NCBI GenBank assembly: GCA_032716605.1
Contig: CM064509.1
Location: forward strand, 35,435,618-35,499,617
Length of the DNA stretch: 64,000 bases
Reading direction: 5' to 3'
From: Paralithodes platypus
Taxonomy: Eukaryota; Arthropoda; Malacostraca; Decapoda; Lithodidae
Shown here: piece by piece, positions 37,288 to 49,034 of the stretch
Layout: the number at the start of each line of letters is the position of its first letter
Numbering within the stretch: the stretch's first letter is position 1
Program-made: the position numbers and the translations under genes
Notes under the pieces: model-generated
Databases searched by the model: none
What the model was told of the DNA's origin: nothing
The model's input: only the letters and a program-made list of their open reading frames with translations

Positions 37288-37357
<70 letters not shown>
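37288..37357. repeat. (TA)n microsatellite
   Basis: About 34 uninterrupted TA dinucleotides. Confidence 0.97.
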
Positions 37358-37359
<2 letters not shown>

Positions 37360-37424
37360 TGTATCAATGTGAGTTTAATGGGATTTTTATATTTTCTGCG
37401 TTGCTCCTTATACCTCCATCAAGC

Positions 37425-37985
37425 TTAAGGGGGTAGTACTCGCTTTTTATGGACCCCCTTCTCCCTCATGTTTAGCATTGTAATTTTGAGGTTTTAAGAT
37501 GTTCGTGCCGTTAGTTTGTCGATTTTAAGACCTTTTGCCACATTTCTTCCGCCAATGTTAAGACCTATCGAAACATTTAGGTGTCTATTTTTTCCTGGCG
37601 AGCGATAGCAGAGCCTGTAATTTTAGAAGGAATCGGCCTTCGGCCGGGTGAGAGCGAGATAGGTGTCGGAGAGGAAAGGAGGGAGAGATAGGATGGGAGA
37701 AGGGGGAAAGAAAGAGAATGAGAGAGAGAGAGAGTTAGAGTTAAAGCATTAGTTTTCTTAAGGGGGGTGACTTGCTTTTATTATCGCCTTTTATCTCTTT
37801 CTCTGGCTTGTATCCATTCGGCCCCATTCAATCTACTGTTTTGAGACGTTTATCCCCATTCAGGTGTCGATTTTTTCCTGGCGCACAATAGCAAGCCACC
37901 ATTGTATGGAGACATCCGGCTTCGGAAGACATTTTCTATCGAAAAATGTACAAATTTAGCCTGCTGTCAAAAACATAAATACAAA
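37425..37985 (+). mobile_element. MITE-like repeat, copies 4 and 5 (truncated)
   Basis: TTAAGGGGGTAGTACTCGC at 37425 runs to GGCCTTCGGCCGG (37650), then switches to a GAGA tract. A second, diverged copy starts at TTAAGGGGGG (about 37757) and ends in CGAAAAATGTACAAATTT near 37960. Confidence 0.65.
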
Positions 37986-38185
37986 ATATGGTGACTCGCG
38001 GTAAATCGACACCAGGATGGGAATATACGCCTTAAGACAGTAGGCTGAATGGGGCCAAATGAATACAACCCAGACAGAGAGGGAGAGAGAAAGAAAAAAA
38101 CGAGGTCACCTCGATGGGACACAAATCTGAGGTTACTGTATATACAGTAGCTGTGTATGTCTCTCGTGGGCATAGAAGGCTTGTT

Positions 38186-38189
<4 letters not shown>

Positions 38190-38227
<38 letters not shown>

Positions 38228-38560
38228 AGAGTTAGAGTTATAGCATGAATTTCCTTAAGCGAGGATGGGCGTATTTATTTGCTCATTTATGTATCTTTTT
38301 ACTATTTGTTTAGTTCCATCAAGTTTATTTAAATACCCACCCAAGACCCTCCTTCAAGATATATTTGTACATTTTTTGATAGATAAATGTACCGGCCAAA
38401 GGCCGCTTCCTCTTTAATTACAGGTTCGCTATCACTCGCCAGGAAAAAATCGACACCTAAGTAACACGAAAAGTCTAAATATTGACAAATAAATTGGACG
38501 TAAGGTCTTAAAATCACCAAAATAATGGGTCAAAAGCCATTAAATATGAAAATTAATGGA
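38190..38560 (-). mobile_element. (GA)n tract and MITE-like repeat, copy 6
   Basis: (GA)n at 38190-38225, then a reverse copy of the MITE-like family (about 38252-38560: TACCGGCCAAAGGCCG, CTCGCCAGGAAAAAATCGAC). Confidence 0.65.
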
Positions 38561-39108
38561 TCCATGAGATGACGGGGCTCAAGGATAATGAGCCAAAACA
38601 TACCAAGAACCTGCTCCTGTAAGTAGAAGAGCCTCCAACATAAACCTGTAGAATTGCAACCATCAAAGGCAAGAAGAAAGAACAGAATAAGTTTACCCTT
38701 CAACGAGGAACTAACCTGCAGCAGTTTCCCCTACCCCAGCCAAAAGGTAAACATGGCCCACTACCTGTGCAGATTAAATACACGCTGCTCCCCAACGCTA
38801 ATCCCTTCCAACCACGGCATAAACAATGGCCGCTCCCCACCAGAAGTGAGAAGTCCCCACCTGAGCCTGATTTAAACTACGATGAAAATACCTTTATGCA
38901 ATTAAGGCATTAAACTCCTCAATTTTCACACAACTACCCAGACGGAAATAACTACTACTACAACTACTAGGAGAACTAACAACGACTAGATCAATATTCA
39001 CCCTCATAAAGAAAGCATTGCATATAACATACCAAATGTTTAAGAACCATCAAAACTGTAAATTATCTTTCACTTATACAAGCTTTCTAATACTTACTTT
39101 TAATTTTA
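38561..39108. other. Non-coding stretch
   Basis: Nothing recognisable apart from short open frames without protein-like signal. Confidence 0.5.
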
Positions 39109-40310
39109 ATAAAGTAGATGTGCCGTTTTACCCAAAATCAAAACGGCATACCCAACTCTGCGATGGGTTACCATCATCACTAATATTACCACCATCATCA
39201 CTACAACTGTCACCATCATCACTACTATCATCATCACCATTACTATCATCACGACTACTATTACAATCATCACTACTACTCTCACCATCATCACTAATAC
39301 TGTCACCATTATTATCACCATCATCTTACAATCATCATTAGTTGTCACCATCATCACTACTATTATGACCATCATCACTACTACTAGTAATATCACCATC
39401 ATAATATTATCTACTACTGTCATCATCACTACTATTATCACCATCATCAATACTATTACCATCATCCCCACTATTACTACCATCACTAATGTCAACTAAA
39501 CTAAAATAACATAACTTAACCTGACAGATACGGGGCGAGTTGTTTTCTGCCCCAGAATGATGGCATTGTGTGTGTGTGAGCCCCTACGGGACACAAACAC
39601 ACAACACGCCATCATTGCTGGGTGGGGGGGCCTCCGGAGGTGCGTGTTGTGGGGGGTGGCAAAACTATTTGTTTGACCTAAAATTATAACTATTGCTCAA
39701 ATTCAAAAAATCTTGTTTTAGGTACCGTCGCATTCACGCACTGAATGATCGTGTGAAGTTTGGTGAAAATCCGTCGAACGGTCTAGGAGGAGTTTTCGGA
39801 CAGACAGACATTTAGGCCGGCATGTACCACTATACGGAGGGGGGGGGGGGGGGTCGATACCACTCTAATTACGCAGAGTTGATAAAGTAGACGTGCCGTT
39901 TCGCCCAAAATCATAACGGCTTGCCCAACTCTGCGATGGGTCACCATTATTACTACTAGTCAGTATCACCATTACTATCATCAGAACTACTACTATTATA
40001 GTCATCACTACTACTCCTGCCGTTATCACTACTACTCCCATAATCACTACTACTGTCATCATCACTACTACTCACCATCATCACTAATACTGTCACCATC
40101 ATTACTAACATCATCACTACTGTCATCATTATCACTACAACTATCATCATTACTTGTCACCATCATCTCTACTACTAGTACTGTCACCATCATATCTACT
40201 ACAATCATCACTACCATCATCATCACTACAACTACAACCATCATCTCTACTATTATCACCATCATCACTACTATCACCATCATCCCCACTATTACTACCA
40301 TCACTTCTAA
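39109..40310. repeat. Duplicated 65-bp segment with (ATC/ACT)n microsatellites
   Basis: A 65-bp segment with GATAAAGTAGACGTGCCGTT and CAACTCTGCGATGGGT occurs at 39109-39173 and 39879-39945. Each copy is followed by a trinucleotide ATC/ACT tract (39174-39490 and 39946-40310). Between them lies unrecognised sequence with a G run at 39838. Open frames here encode only Met/Val/Ile and are artefacts. Confidence 0.85.
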
Positions 40311-40311
40311 T

Positions 40312-42493
40312 TGTTACGTCCTGGGATATATAAACACTGGGCTCTTTCTATTGGACTAGGTATGCGGCAACAAGCAACAACGGAAAACGCTAGATCCAAC
40401 CCTTATCTATAAACCCAGGCAACAAACCACCCTAAACCGTCAAGAGTCCTGCCTGGACAACAAGGTATCCTATGCCTCGGTTACAGGGTGCACGCACTAT
40501 AGACTGCTGATAGTCAAGCAGGCTATAGAAAAGATCACACAATTAAGTTGACTTAAAGCTTCAAGGAAAAGATAGATAACGGAATTAAATTGCAGAAACA
40601 ATTTAATAACAAACTAGAAGAAAGTACATTTAACGTTACGTTAATTAATACCACTAATCACCCCTGCGTGAAAGAAGGTGAAAGCAAACAGTCCTCAAAA
40701 CATCGTACCGGTAGACAAGATGCGGGGTTCTAAACTGCATGCGGCTACTGTAGGATCTGATGCTTAGCAAAGAAAGTACGTTACGGATTTAGAGAACTCT
40801 CAACTCATAAACAGGAATAAATACTAGTGATAGGACCTACAGTGTATAATGGCATAGGTATAATTAAATAAAGGCAGCAACTCGCAACATAACCACATAC
40901 AGGTGTGCTTCTCACTCTTAGTCAGGCAAGCCTGCTCGGACAGAGTCTCTAAGCCACACCCTGACTCACAATGCTCACAAAAACGGTAAACTGTGGCACA
41001 ATAACAAGCATACAGAGATGATAAACCCCTAGCTGTTAATCTGCCAGGTGGCAGAGGTCTAGCCGGAAGGATATAGGCTTCGGATACCCGGGCTGAGCCA
41101 CCTGCTCTAGCCTAGGGACGTTCCCAAGTCTGAGCGCCAAATTACTCTAATTGAAAGGGTGCTCTCTTGAGAGACTCAGATCGCAAGTATCTGACTCTCT
41201 CCTGGCGACCCTAAAACAAAAGCAAGACGTGCTAGCGCAGTGCTGAGTGGACTAGGCAAGGGCCCTCACACAACACAACACTAGACACACAGGGACACAG
41301 ACAAGAAAATGCCCCCAGACTCCCACGGGTATCCTAGTAAAGTCGTGCGGGTCCACAGGACTCGCACCAGCAGACTTTACTTAAAGGATCACAAAAAGCC
41401 TCCCCTCCGGTCTAGCCCCTGCTAACCTGACACAAGAACACACTAGCAAGCATGAAACCACCAAATATGAGAAGAAAAAAAAAAGCTTCCTAGGTCTCAT
41501 TAACAATTACGTCTCTGCATAAGGCCCAAAATCCTATCTAATTATCTGAGAGCTCGTCGTTAGTACAATAATAGATATAAGGTCTATCAAGGGGATGGGA
41601 TAATTAAATAGATTGGTGAAGTAGTGGAAAGATGGTATACAAAGTAAGAGAGAAAGTTTCTAAGTGGGGTTGAGAGGGATAGATATCAAGGGGGTCCGAA
41701 GGGTACGACAGTGAAGTGAGCTCTGAGTCTTGAATCTGTCTGGACCCCACCCTAGGCATACAAAATACATCCCAGGCTTGGCAACACTCAACACAGTTGC
41801 CGGGTCAAAATCGTCTACCCCGTTCGTGAGTCGAAACTAAGCCTAACGTTGCAATCGGATGCATATGGCAACGCTTCAGGCTCGTCCCAAGCTAGACTCT
41901 CCGCGCGAAGCAACGTCCCCCAGCCGGTCTCTCTCTCCCGCTCGTCTCCTCCCACTATCACTAGACTTACATCTTATATATTATAATGAAACAATCAACT
42001 ATCGAGAATAAAATATACTAAGATGCGTTGGTTAAGAATAAGGGCAGCTACAAGCTGTGAAACAACATAAGAATATCCCAGACATTAGTTACGTTGTCGT
42101 AGGATATATACTAAGGAAAAGCCTGCCAGCCGGCTGCCGCCAGCCGGTTTCTAAACGGCTGGGCAGCCGACGCGCGACGCCCGCACGTGGCTACTATGCA
42201 GAAGCGTCACACCTCCCCCAAGATATAAGACCCTTGACTAAGTTCTTCATATCTAACAGAAAGCTTCCCATAGTACCACACACTGTTGCGACACAAGGCA
42301 CTATATATCAAAAAAATAAAGACTGTTGCGCTCCACCGAGCAAGTTCAACTAACTCAGCGACAATAAGCGAAAACATTCAACTTAGATACTGCTACAACA
42401 TCTTATACAAAATTCTACACGTTATAAAAATAAAGAGTTTTGATAAGGTTTTTGCTTTTTTAATTTGTTTTTTTCGGCTGAACTACAGTGACA
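40312..42493 (-). repeat. 3' LTR (~2.18 kb)
   Basis: Aligned to the other LTR from the shared TGTTACG end through about 1 kb, where the other copy hits the gap. The far end is inferred at 42493: on the element strand it starts TGTCAC, complementary in pattern to the GTAACA end, and a purine tract precedes it. The LTR is unusually long. Confidence 0.7.
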
Positions 42494-42511
42494 GCCTATT
42501 TTCCTCCACAC
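42494..42511 (-). other. Candidate polypurine tract
   Basis: GTGTGGAGGAAAATAGGC on the element strand, immediately before the inferred TGTCAC start of the 3' LTR. Confidence 0.5.
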
Positions 42512-42658
42512 TCAACCCTCAATCCTGTGGCAGTCTAACCAACATCATCCACCCTTGATAGACAATCCGCTATCACGTTATCAGAACCGGCAATATGGCG
42601 TATGTCCAGATTATACTCCTGAAGCATGAGTGACCACCTGGTCAGCCTCATATTCCGG

Positions 42659-43261
42659 TTATGAAACCTGATTCAAGAATTTCAGAGGGTGATGATCGGT
42701 ATAAACCACTACGACTGGTCCGAAAGCAGGAACATATACATCGAAGTGCCTGAGCGCCAGCACTATCGCCAGGAGTTCTTTTTCAATTACAGAGTAATTC
42801 CTTTGTGCACTATTGAATTTTTTACTGTAAAAACTCACTGGATGTTCGATACCTTCATCATCTGTCTGTAACAAGACAGCCCCAGCCCCTACGCCACTGG
42901 CATCAGTCGCCAGCTGAAAAGGTCTGCTGAAGTCCGGGGCCCTGAGTATGGGGTGGGTACATAACAGGTGTTTCACCAAGGAAAACGCCTCTGCACACTC
43001 AGGAGACCACCGGAACGTCTTGTCCTTAGATAATATGTCAGTTAAAGGTGCAAGTACAGTCGAATAGCCTTTGATGAAGCGACGATAATAGCCTATCATA
43101 CCTAGAAACCGCATGATTTGTTTCTTAGTCGTAGGCTGGGGAAACTGATCGATGGCTTTGATCTTTGTCTGTGGAGGGCACACCTGACATATCCCCACCT
43201 CGAACCCCAGGTACAAAACTGTGGCTTTGACAAAATCGCACTTACCCCGGTTTACCACCAA
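42659..43261 (-). CDS. pol: RT C-terminal part and RNase H of the gypsy element
   Basis: 200 codons continuing the pol polyprotein after a frameshift near 43300. Begins in the RT thumb/connection (VNRGKCDF, LGFEV, RFLGMIGYYRRFI), followed by RNase H with TDASGVGAGAVL (first catalytic Asp), the SVIEKELLAIV segment (Glu) and VYTDHHPLKFL (Asp). RNase H removes the RNA strand of the hybrid during reverse transcription. It ends at or just past the window of homology with no integrase downstream. Confidence 0.93.
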   Translation of the reverse strand: MVVNRGKCDFVKATVLYLGFEVGICQVCPPQTKIKAIDQFPQPTTKKQIMRFLGMIGYYRRFIKGYSTVLAPLTDILSKDKTFRWSPECAEAFSLVKHLLCTHPILRAPDFSRPFQLATDASGVGAGAVLLQTDDEGIEHPVSFYSKKFNSAQRNYSVIEKELLAIVLALRHFDVYVPAFGPVVVVYTDHHPLKFLNQVS

Positions 43262-43272
43262 ACCTGCTTCAT

Positions 43273-45405
43273 TCAGTTTATTAAAAAGCTGTCCGATGTG
43301 AGCACAGTGACTGTTAAATCCTCGTCGTATATTATGACATCATCTAGGTACACCGTACAGTTGGGAATGTCGGCTACAATGTCGTTCATTAATTTCTGAA
43401 ACGTTGCAGGGGCATTTTTCAGCCCGTATGGCATAACATGGCAACGATATGTGGCACTGTCCACCACAAACCCACACACCTCTCGCGCTCGCTCAGACAA
43501 GGGCACTTGCCAATAACCCTTAACAAGGTCTATCTTAGTGAGGAACTTGGCTTTTCCTATCTTATCCACACTGTCGTCCACGCGAGGGAGAGGGTAGGCA
43601 TTTGTGGGGGTTAAACCATTCAACCTGCGGAAATCTATACAAAACCGCACCTTGCCATCTGGTTTGGGCTGCAGTGTGACTGGGGAAGTCCACCTTACTG
43701 CACCCTCAGAAATCAGCCCACGTTTCAGCATATAATCCAGCTCTTCCCTAAGTGCTGGTAATTTAATAGGGGGAACACGGTATGGCACTGATTTAAAGGG
43801 CGGGTGGTCCCCAACATCGACATCGTGCACCGCTTGAGTAGTGAGGCCAGGATGCTCCGCGAAAACAGCTGGGTTTGAATCAAACAAGTGCTGCACAGCT
43901 ACACGCTGTTGCTCAGGCAGGTGCAATATCAACTCGTGAGCCACTTGTCTAGAATTCCCCGCCCCCTGATCCACGGAAACATGACAATCCCAATTATCCT
44001 CCCCCGCAGCTTGACTGTCCCTTCCTCCTTCTCCACCACGATCGCTGCAGATCAACACCGGGACAGTGAGAGGCTCGGAGGGGCGCCTCACATACTCTTT
44101 CATCAGATTTACATGGCAAAGTTGGTTCTTTTTCTTACGATCAGGAGTAGCTACTAAATAGTCGAGATCAGAAACCTTCCTTTCAACCCGATACGGACCA
44201 GAATACTTGGCAGACAAGGGGTGTCCCACCAGAGGCAGTAGTATCAGTACCTCCTGATCTACTTCAAACTCCCTCAGCTTCACCTTCTGGTCGTATCTGT
44301 CCTTCATCTGAGCTTGTGAACTGTTAAGGTTCCGACCTGCTACCTCCAAGCTCTTTAGCATTCTCTCACGGCTTTCAACTACATACTTTAGAAGCGAGCA
44401 TGGCTTTGTGACTCCCTCCCAGATCTCCTTGACTATGTGGAGGGGCCCCCTGACCCTGTCTCCAAAAACCAACTCGTTCGGGCTAAATCCCAAGCTCTCC
44501 CCAGGTACTTCTCTCGCAGCAAATAAAACGTATGGGAGACCTAGATCCCAGTCCTTCCCATTTTCCATGCAATAACACCGCAACATACTCTTGAGAGTCG
44601 AGTGCCACCTTTCCAAAACTCCCTGACTCTCGGGATGGTAGGCAGATGACACCACAGACACTATCCCATGTTGCTGCATGGTCTGCTTAAACAGAGCAGA
44701 AGTAAAATTGGATCCCTGATCAGACGGGATCTCCTGAGGGTAGCCATAACGAGAGAAATAGACAAGCAGGTTTTTGACAACAGTCTTAGCCATCCCGTTA
44801 TGCCTGGGGTAAGCATCTGGATACCGTGTTGCTACATCCATTACAGTTAGTAAAAATGTATTGCCGGCACTAGTGGGGGGCAATGGGCCAACCATATCGA
44901 TAACTACTTTGCTGAAGGGCGGCCCAATGACAGGGATGGGTTGTAACGGGGCTCTCGGGATGACCTGATTGGGTTTCCCAACAACTTGACAAGTGTGACA
45001 CTGTGACACCCATGACACGACACTCGCCTTTAACCCAGGCCACCAGAAAAGCTTGCTCAGAGCTGCCTCCGTCTTACGTGCCCCCAGGTGCCCTGCCAAA
45101 GGCACATCATGAGCTAATCTCAATAAGCTCTCACGGCACACCCTCGGTACTACTAACTGGTCCACTAATCCTGACCCGCCATCCCACTTTTTCTTGGGAT
45201 CCTGATGTCTCCGATACAAGATCCCCTCGGACAAGAAAAAATCACCAGGCTGCGCATCCCCATTGCTCTCCAGTTCGATAGCACCATTACCACACGCCCT
45301 GACTTCAGGATCTTCCAGCTGCAAGGAACATATATCAGCAGGTGCGATATTATCCAAGTTCATCTTAAATAATTTATTTCCACCTCCAATGTCCCGCTGA
45401 GCCAT
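43273..45405 (-). CDS. pol: Integrase followed by reverse transcriptase in one ORF
   Basis: 710 codons, uninterrupted. Residues ~95-145: HHCC zinc-binding domain (H..H, CHTC). About 165-300: DDE integrase core with Asp in VVIDMVGPL, Asp in PSDQGSNF and Glu in QGVLERWHSTLK. About 405-425: GPY/F motif SAKYSGPY. From ~560: reverse transcriptase with VRFCIDFRRLN, FLTKIDLVKGYWQ, MPYGLKNAPATFQ and catalytic YLDD. The last ~12 residues are read out of frame after a frameshift near 43310. Integrase N-terminal to RT is a directly visible inversion of the usual Ty3/gypsy order. Confidence 0.95.
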   Translation of the reverse strand: MAQRDIGGGNKLFKMNLDNIAPADICSLQLEDPEVRACGNGAIELESNGDAQPGDFFLSEGILYRRHQDPKKKWDGGSGLVDQLVVPRVCRESLLRLAHDVPLAGHLGARKTEAALSKLFWWPGLKASVVSWVSQCHTCQVVGKPNQVIPRAPLQPIPVIGPPFSKVVIDMVGPLPPTSAGNTFLLTVMDVATRYPDAYPRHNGMAKTVVKNLLVYFSRYGYPQEIPSDQGSNFTSALFKQTMQQHGIVSVVSSAYHPESQGVLERWHSTLKSMLRCYCMENGKDWDLGLPYVLFAAREVPGESLGFSPNELVFGDRVRGPLHIVKEIWEGVTKPCSLLKYVVESRERMLKSLEVAGRNLNSSQAQMKDRYDQKVKLREFEVDQEVLILLPLVGHPLSAKYSGPYRVERKVSDLDYLVATPDRKKKNQLCHVNLMKEYVRRPSEPLTVPVLICSDRGGEGGRDSQAAGEDNWDCHVSVDQGAGNSRQVAHELILHLPEQQRVAVQHLFDSNPAVFAEHPGLTTQAVHDVDVGDHPPFKSVPYRVPPIKLPALREELDYMLKRGLISEGAVRWTSPVTLQPKPDGKVRFCIDFRRLNGLTPTNAYPLPRVDDSVDKIGKAKFLTKIDLVKGYWQVPLSERAREVCGFVVDSATYRCHVMPYGLKNAPATFQKLMNDIVADIPNCTVYLDDVIIYDEDLTVTVLTSDSFLIN

Positions 45406-45466
45406 CCTTTCCTCACGCTGCGCATAACGATGCTGTCGCAGAGTCTCTTCCTGCCCTGCACCTGCA

Positions 45467-45995
45467 CTAGCGGTGGACAGGCCCGGGGGCCTCTCCAGAC
45501 TCTAACATAGGTGCCAATAATGAGTCACCAAGAAACACTGCCGGCTCAAAACTCTCCAATTGACCAACACTTCCCGTTTTCTTGTGACCTTTCCTCCGTG
45601 GATTGATAGACTGAGGTGGTGGCTGCAAGGCTCCGGATGTCTGAGAACGCGTCACAACACACGCCATAGTTTGTACGCTACACTTCTCAACCCACTCCTG
45701 TTCCTCCCTACTAACGTCGGCCGCCTTCTCGGCAACGCCGAGGTGTGAAACCTTAGAAGCAGGCACCGCAAAGTCGTTGCCGAGGAGGAGGTCGACGCCC
45801 CCAACAGGCAAGTTCTCTACAATTCCTACATCCAGCTCCTTCGCCACACCACCCACCTCCAGCTCCATCCGCACCAGCGGGTAGGACTTCGTAGCATTGA
45901 TCCCCTGAACTACAACCAACCCGAGCAGCGTTAATCGGCCTACCAGTACCGGTCTTTAACAAGGTCTGAGAAGCCCCCGTATCACGCAATAGGCT
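45467..45995 (-). pseudogene. Aspartic protease of the gypsy element (frameshifted)
   Basis: The LRDTGAS active-site motif lies at about 45969-45989. The second half of the fold, including VDLLLGNDF, is in another frame (45467-45919), so a frameshift lies near 45930. The protease precedes integrase in the element, as expected for a gag-protease-pol order. Confidence 0.85.
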
Positions 45996-46139
45996 TAACT
46001 CCTCGCCTTTCGCCAGCCCACCTCACAAAACCATGCCCTCTATGACCCCCAAAGAGGTCGCGGACAGGGTTCGAGCCTTCCGGACTCTTGAACACAGGCT
46101 GTGTCCCAACCTCTGACGAACTACCCTTGGCAAACTCAG

Positions 46140-47679
46140 AAGATATAGGCGACACCCCTATGCTGCGGGCCAATGACACAACCTTGTTTGGTGGCTTGTT
46201 CGGACAAGCATTTGCAAAGTGACCCTCCTTGTGACATGCACGGCACTCTTTACTCTTTGGTTTCCCTTGGGAATGGGAGGTACCATTAGACTTCCTTATA
46301 CGGGACGGTATTTGGTTTATGTTCAGTTTTATTGTCAGTGCTACATGGTTTGTGTATTTATGTGTATCAAAATTCTTGGGAGGGGGAGGGGTACGATCCT
46401 TTGCACTCGACTCACTCCTAGCTGCTGCTTCGCACCCTCGAATTAATGACAGTCGGCGGTCGCCATTTCTGCTGCCAGCTGGAGAGTTCTAGCATTGTTT
46501 TCCTCTATATTCAATGTTAAGTCCCCGCCTGTTGCACTTAAAGAAACTGCTCCAAGAGAACCAGCTCACTCAACTCCTCAAAAGTTGCTGCCCTCTCTGA
46601 ACACAGCCAAGGTCGTAGTGCGACAGTCAAGTCCCGGGCGTGTTCTAGGAAGGTACTATCCTTGCCCTTAGTAACACCCCGAAACTTTCAAGCGGTAAGT
46701 TTCTGGTTGTAACTCATAGGCCCGTAGCACAAGCCTTCTTTAGCTCATCATAAAACTACACAGGACTCTAAAGGTAGTGCATCATACGCTTTTAGCCCCT
46801 TTCCTAGGAGTCTTCATGAAACTAATGCTGCCCACTTTTCCTGAGGCCACTGGTGTTCCTGACACTTGTTCTCAAATCGCAAAAAAAACTCAGTCACACA
46901 TAATTCATCGAACACAGGAACTAGTTTAAGCAGGTGCGACAATGATTGGTCCCGATGTCTGTTACCTCCCCCAATATTTCGCCCTTTTTACCTCCACTCG
47001 AGATCTCTCCAGCTCCGTGTCAGCCCGATACCTAGTAGACTCTGCCTGCAGTTCAGCCTCTCGTATAGCTGTTCTCTCTGCAGCCTCAGCCTGCACACTA
47101 GCCTGTCTCTCGGCAGCCTCAACCTGAGCTCTATCCTGTCTTTCGGTAGCCTCAAACTGAGCTCTAGCAACCTCAGCCTGCACACTAGCCTGTCTCTCGG
47201 CAGCCTCAACCTTGGCCATCTCAAGCCGAAAACAACAAATCTGGAGTCAACCCTTGAGGAGGGGAAGGTGCATTTAATGGGAGGGTCCCTGTGATTGAAT
47301 TCCACGCTGCCATTGACCATCAATTTGGGGGTATGTACTAAATTCAGGCACCCTGACGTTTGATGTGGGGGTAGAGTGGAGGGGGGGGCTGGGGACCGGG
47401 GCCCCTAGTCGCCTCTCCACCCAGGTCTCTCCCTTCTAAACCCAATATCAAAGTCCTCAGCTGATCTTTCCTCATGCCACTTAAACCCTGGTGACCCTGA
47501 AGACCTGCCACACACTTTAAGCCATACTTATTCAGCTTAAACACCCTGGCAGCGGTAAGGGGCACCTCTAAAAATCTTCTAGCACCCTCCTCGCTATCAA
47601 CTAGCCACTCCACAGGTCTTTCTCCCTCCGAGCCCGTATCGTGACCTGACCCATCACTGTGTTCCGATGTATTAGACAT
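46140..47679 (-). pseudogene. gag: gag region of the gypsy element
   Basis: ATG at 47677-47679 begins an acidic N-terminus followed by a SAP/helix-like stretch (47344-47679). Next comes a long Ala/Glu/Arg coiled coil of repeated VEAAERQASVQAE-type units (46962-47219), and finally a CCHC zinc knuckle (CRACHKEGHFANAC) at 46208-46245. Frame changes between these parts make the copy non-functional as assembled. The knuckle binds genomic RNA in the particle. Confidence 0.8.
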
Positions 47680-47888
47680 GTTTGTGTACTGCAGTAATTA
47701 TCACGGTTATAGAATGTGCCTTATCTCCTATGCAAGTATGTATATACTAATGTTATTTAAAGTCTTTAATGTGTTACAGTGGTTGCTCCAAAAAAAAACG
47801 ATGTCCACTGTATTCCTCTAATCATAAGGAATCTCAAAACAATGAACCACTAGATTCCTGTTCAGTCAATCCTATGCAAGGTCGCATT

Positions 47889-48934
47889 TGTTACGTCCTG
47901 GGATATATAAACACTGGGCTCTTTCTAATGGACTAGGTATGCGGCAACAAGCAACAACGGAAAAGGCTAGATCCAACCCTATCTATAAACCCAGGCAACA
48001 AAACCACCCTAAACCGTCAAGAGTCCTGCCTGGACAAGGTATCCCTATGACTCGGGTACAGGGTGCACGCACTATAGACTGCTGATAGTCAAGCAGCTAT
48101 ATAAAAGATCACACAATGAGTTGACTTAAAGCTTCAAGGAAAAGATAGATACGGAATTAAATTGCAGAAACAATTAATAACAAAACTAGAAGAAAGTACA
48201 TTTAACGTTACGTTAATTAATACAACTAATCACCCCTGCGTGAAAGAAGGTGCAAAGCAAAACAAGTCCTCAAAACATCGTACCGGTAGACAAGATGCGG
48301 GTTCTAAACTGCATGCGGCTAATGTAGGATAGTGATGCTTAGCAAGAAAGTACGTTACGGATCTAGAGAACTCTCAACTCAGGCAGGAATAATACTAGGG
48401 ATAGGACCTACAGTGGTATAATGGCATAGGTTATAATTAAATAAAGGCAGCAACTCGCAACATAAACACATACAGGTTGGTGGCTTCTCAACTCTTAGTC
48501 AGGCAATCTTGCTCGGACAGCGTTCTCTAAAGCCACACCCCTGGAGTCACAATGCTCACAAAACAGCGGTAAAACTGTGGCACACTAAAACAGGCATAAA
48601 AAGAGATGATAAACCCCCCTAGCTGGTTAATGTCTGACAGGTGTGGCAGCCGGGCTAGCCGGAAGGATATAGGCCTTCGTATACCCGGGACGGAGGCACC
48701 TTGCTTTTACTAAGCCTAGGGAAGTTCCCAGTCCCCCCTGAGCGGCCACAATTAAAACTCTAATTGAAAGGGTGCCGTCTCTTGAGAGACTGACGAGTAC
48801 GCAAAGTATCTGCCTCTCTCCCCTTTTTGGGGGGCGACCCTAAAAACACAAAAGCAAGACGTGCCTAGCAGCCCAAGTGCCTGAGTGGACTCGGCCAAGG
48901 GCCCTCACACAACACAAACACTAGACACACATGG
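47889..48934 (-). repeat. 5' LTR, truncated by assembly gap
   Basis: Matches 40312-41295 but with increasing one-base insertions and deletions toward the gap (for example CCCCTTTTTGGGGGG near 48820), typical of a poorly polished contig end. Sequence after the gap does not continue the LTR. Confidence 0.9.
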
Positions 48935-49034
48935 NNNNNNNNNNNNNNNNNNNNNNNNNNNNNNNNNNNNNNNNNNNNNNNNNNNNNNNNNNNNNNNNNN
49001 NNNNNNNNNNNNNNNNNNNNNNNNNNNNNNNNNN
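48935..49034. other. Assembly gap (100 N)
   Basis: Exactly 100 N. The LTR on the left does not resume on the right. Confidence 0.99.

Larger units (their letters stand above)
40312..48934 (-). mobile_element. Ty3/gypsy LTR retrotransposon, Gmr1-like gene order
   Basis: Reverse-oriented element with LTR starts at 40312 and 47889 (identical TGTTACGTCCTGGG). Order along the element: 5' LTR (cut by the gap), gag with coiled coil and CCHC knuckle, protease, integrase, reverse transcriptase, RNase H, 3' LTR. Integrase before RT is unlike ordinary Ty3/gypsy and matches the order known for Gmr1-like elements. Frameshifts occur in gag, protease and between RT and RNase H, so this copy is dead as assembled. 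Confidence 0.93.

Noticed and set aside
39106..40304. Met/Val-rich reverse frames
   Set aside because: Trinucleotide microsatellite artefacts.
47870..47888. tRNA primer-binding site next to the 5' LTR
   Set aside because: The bases after the LTR (AATGCGACCTTGC on the element strand) do not begin with TGG and I could not match a tRNA end with confidence.
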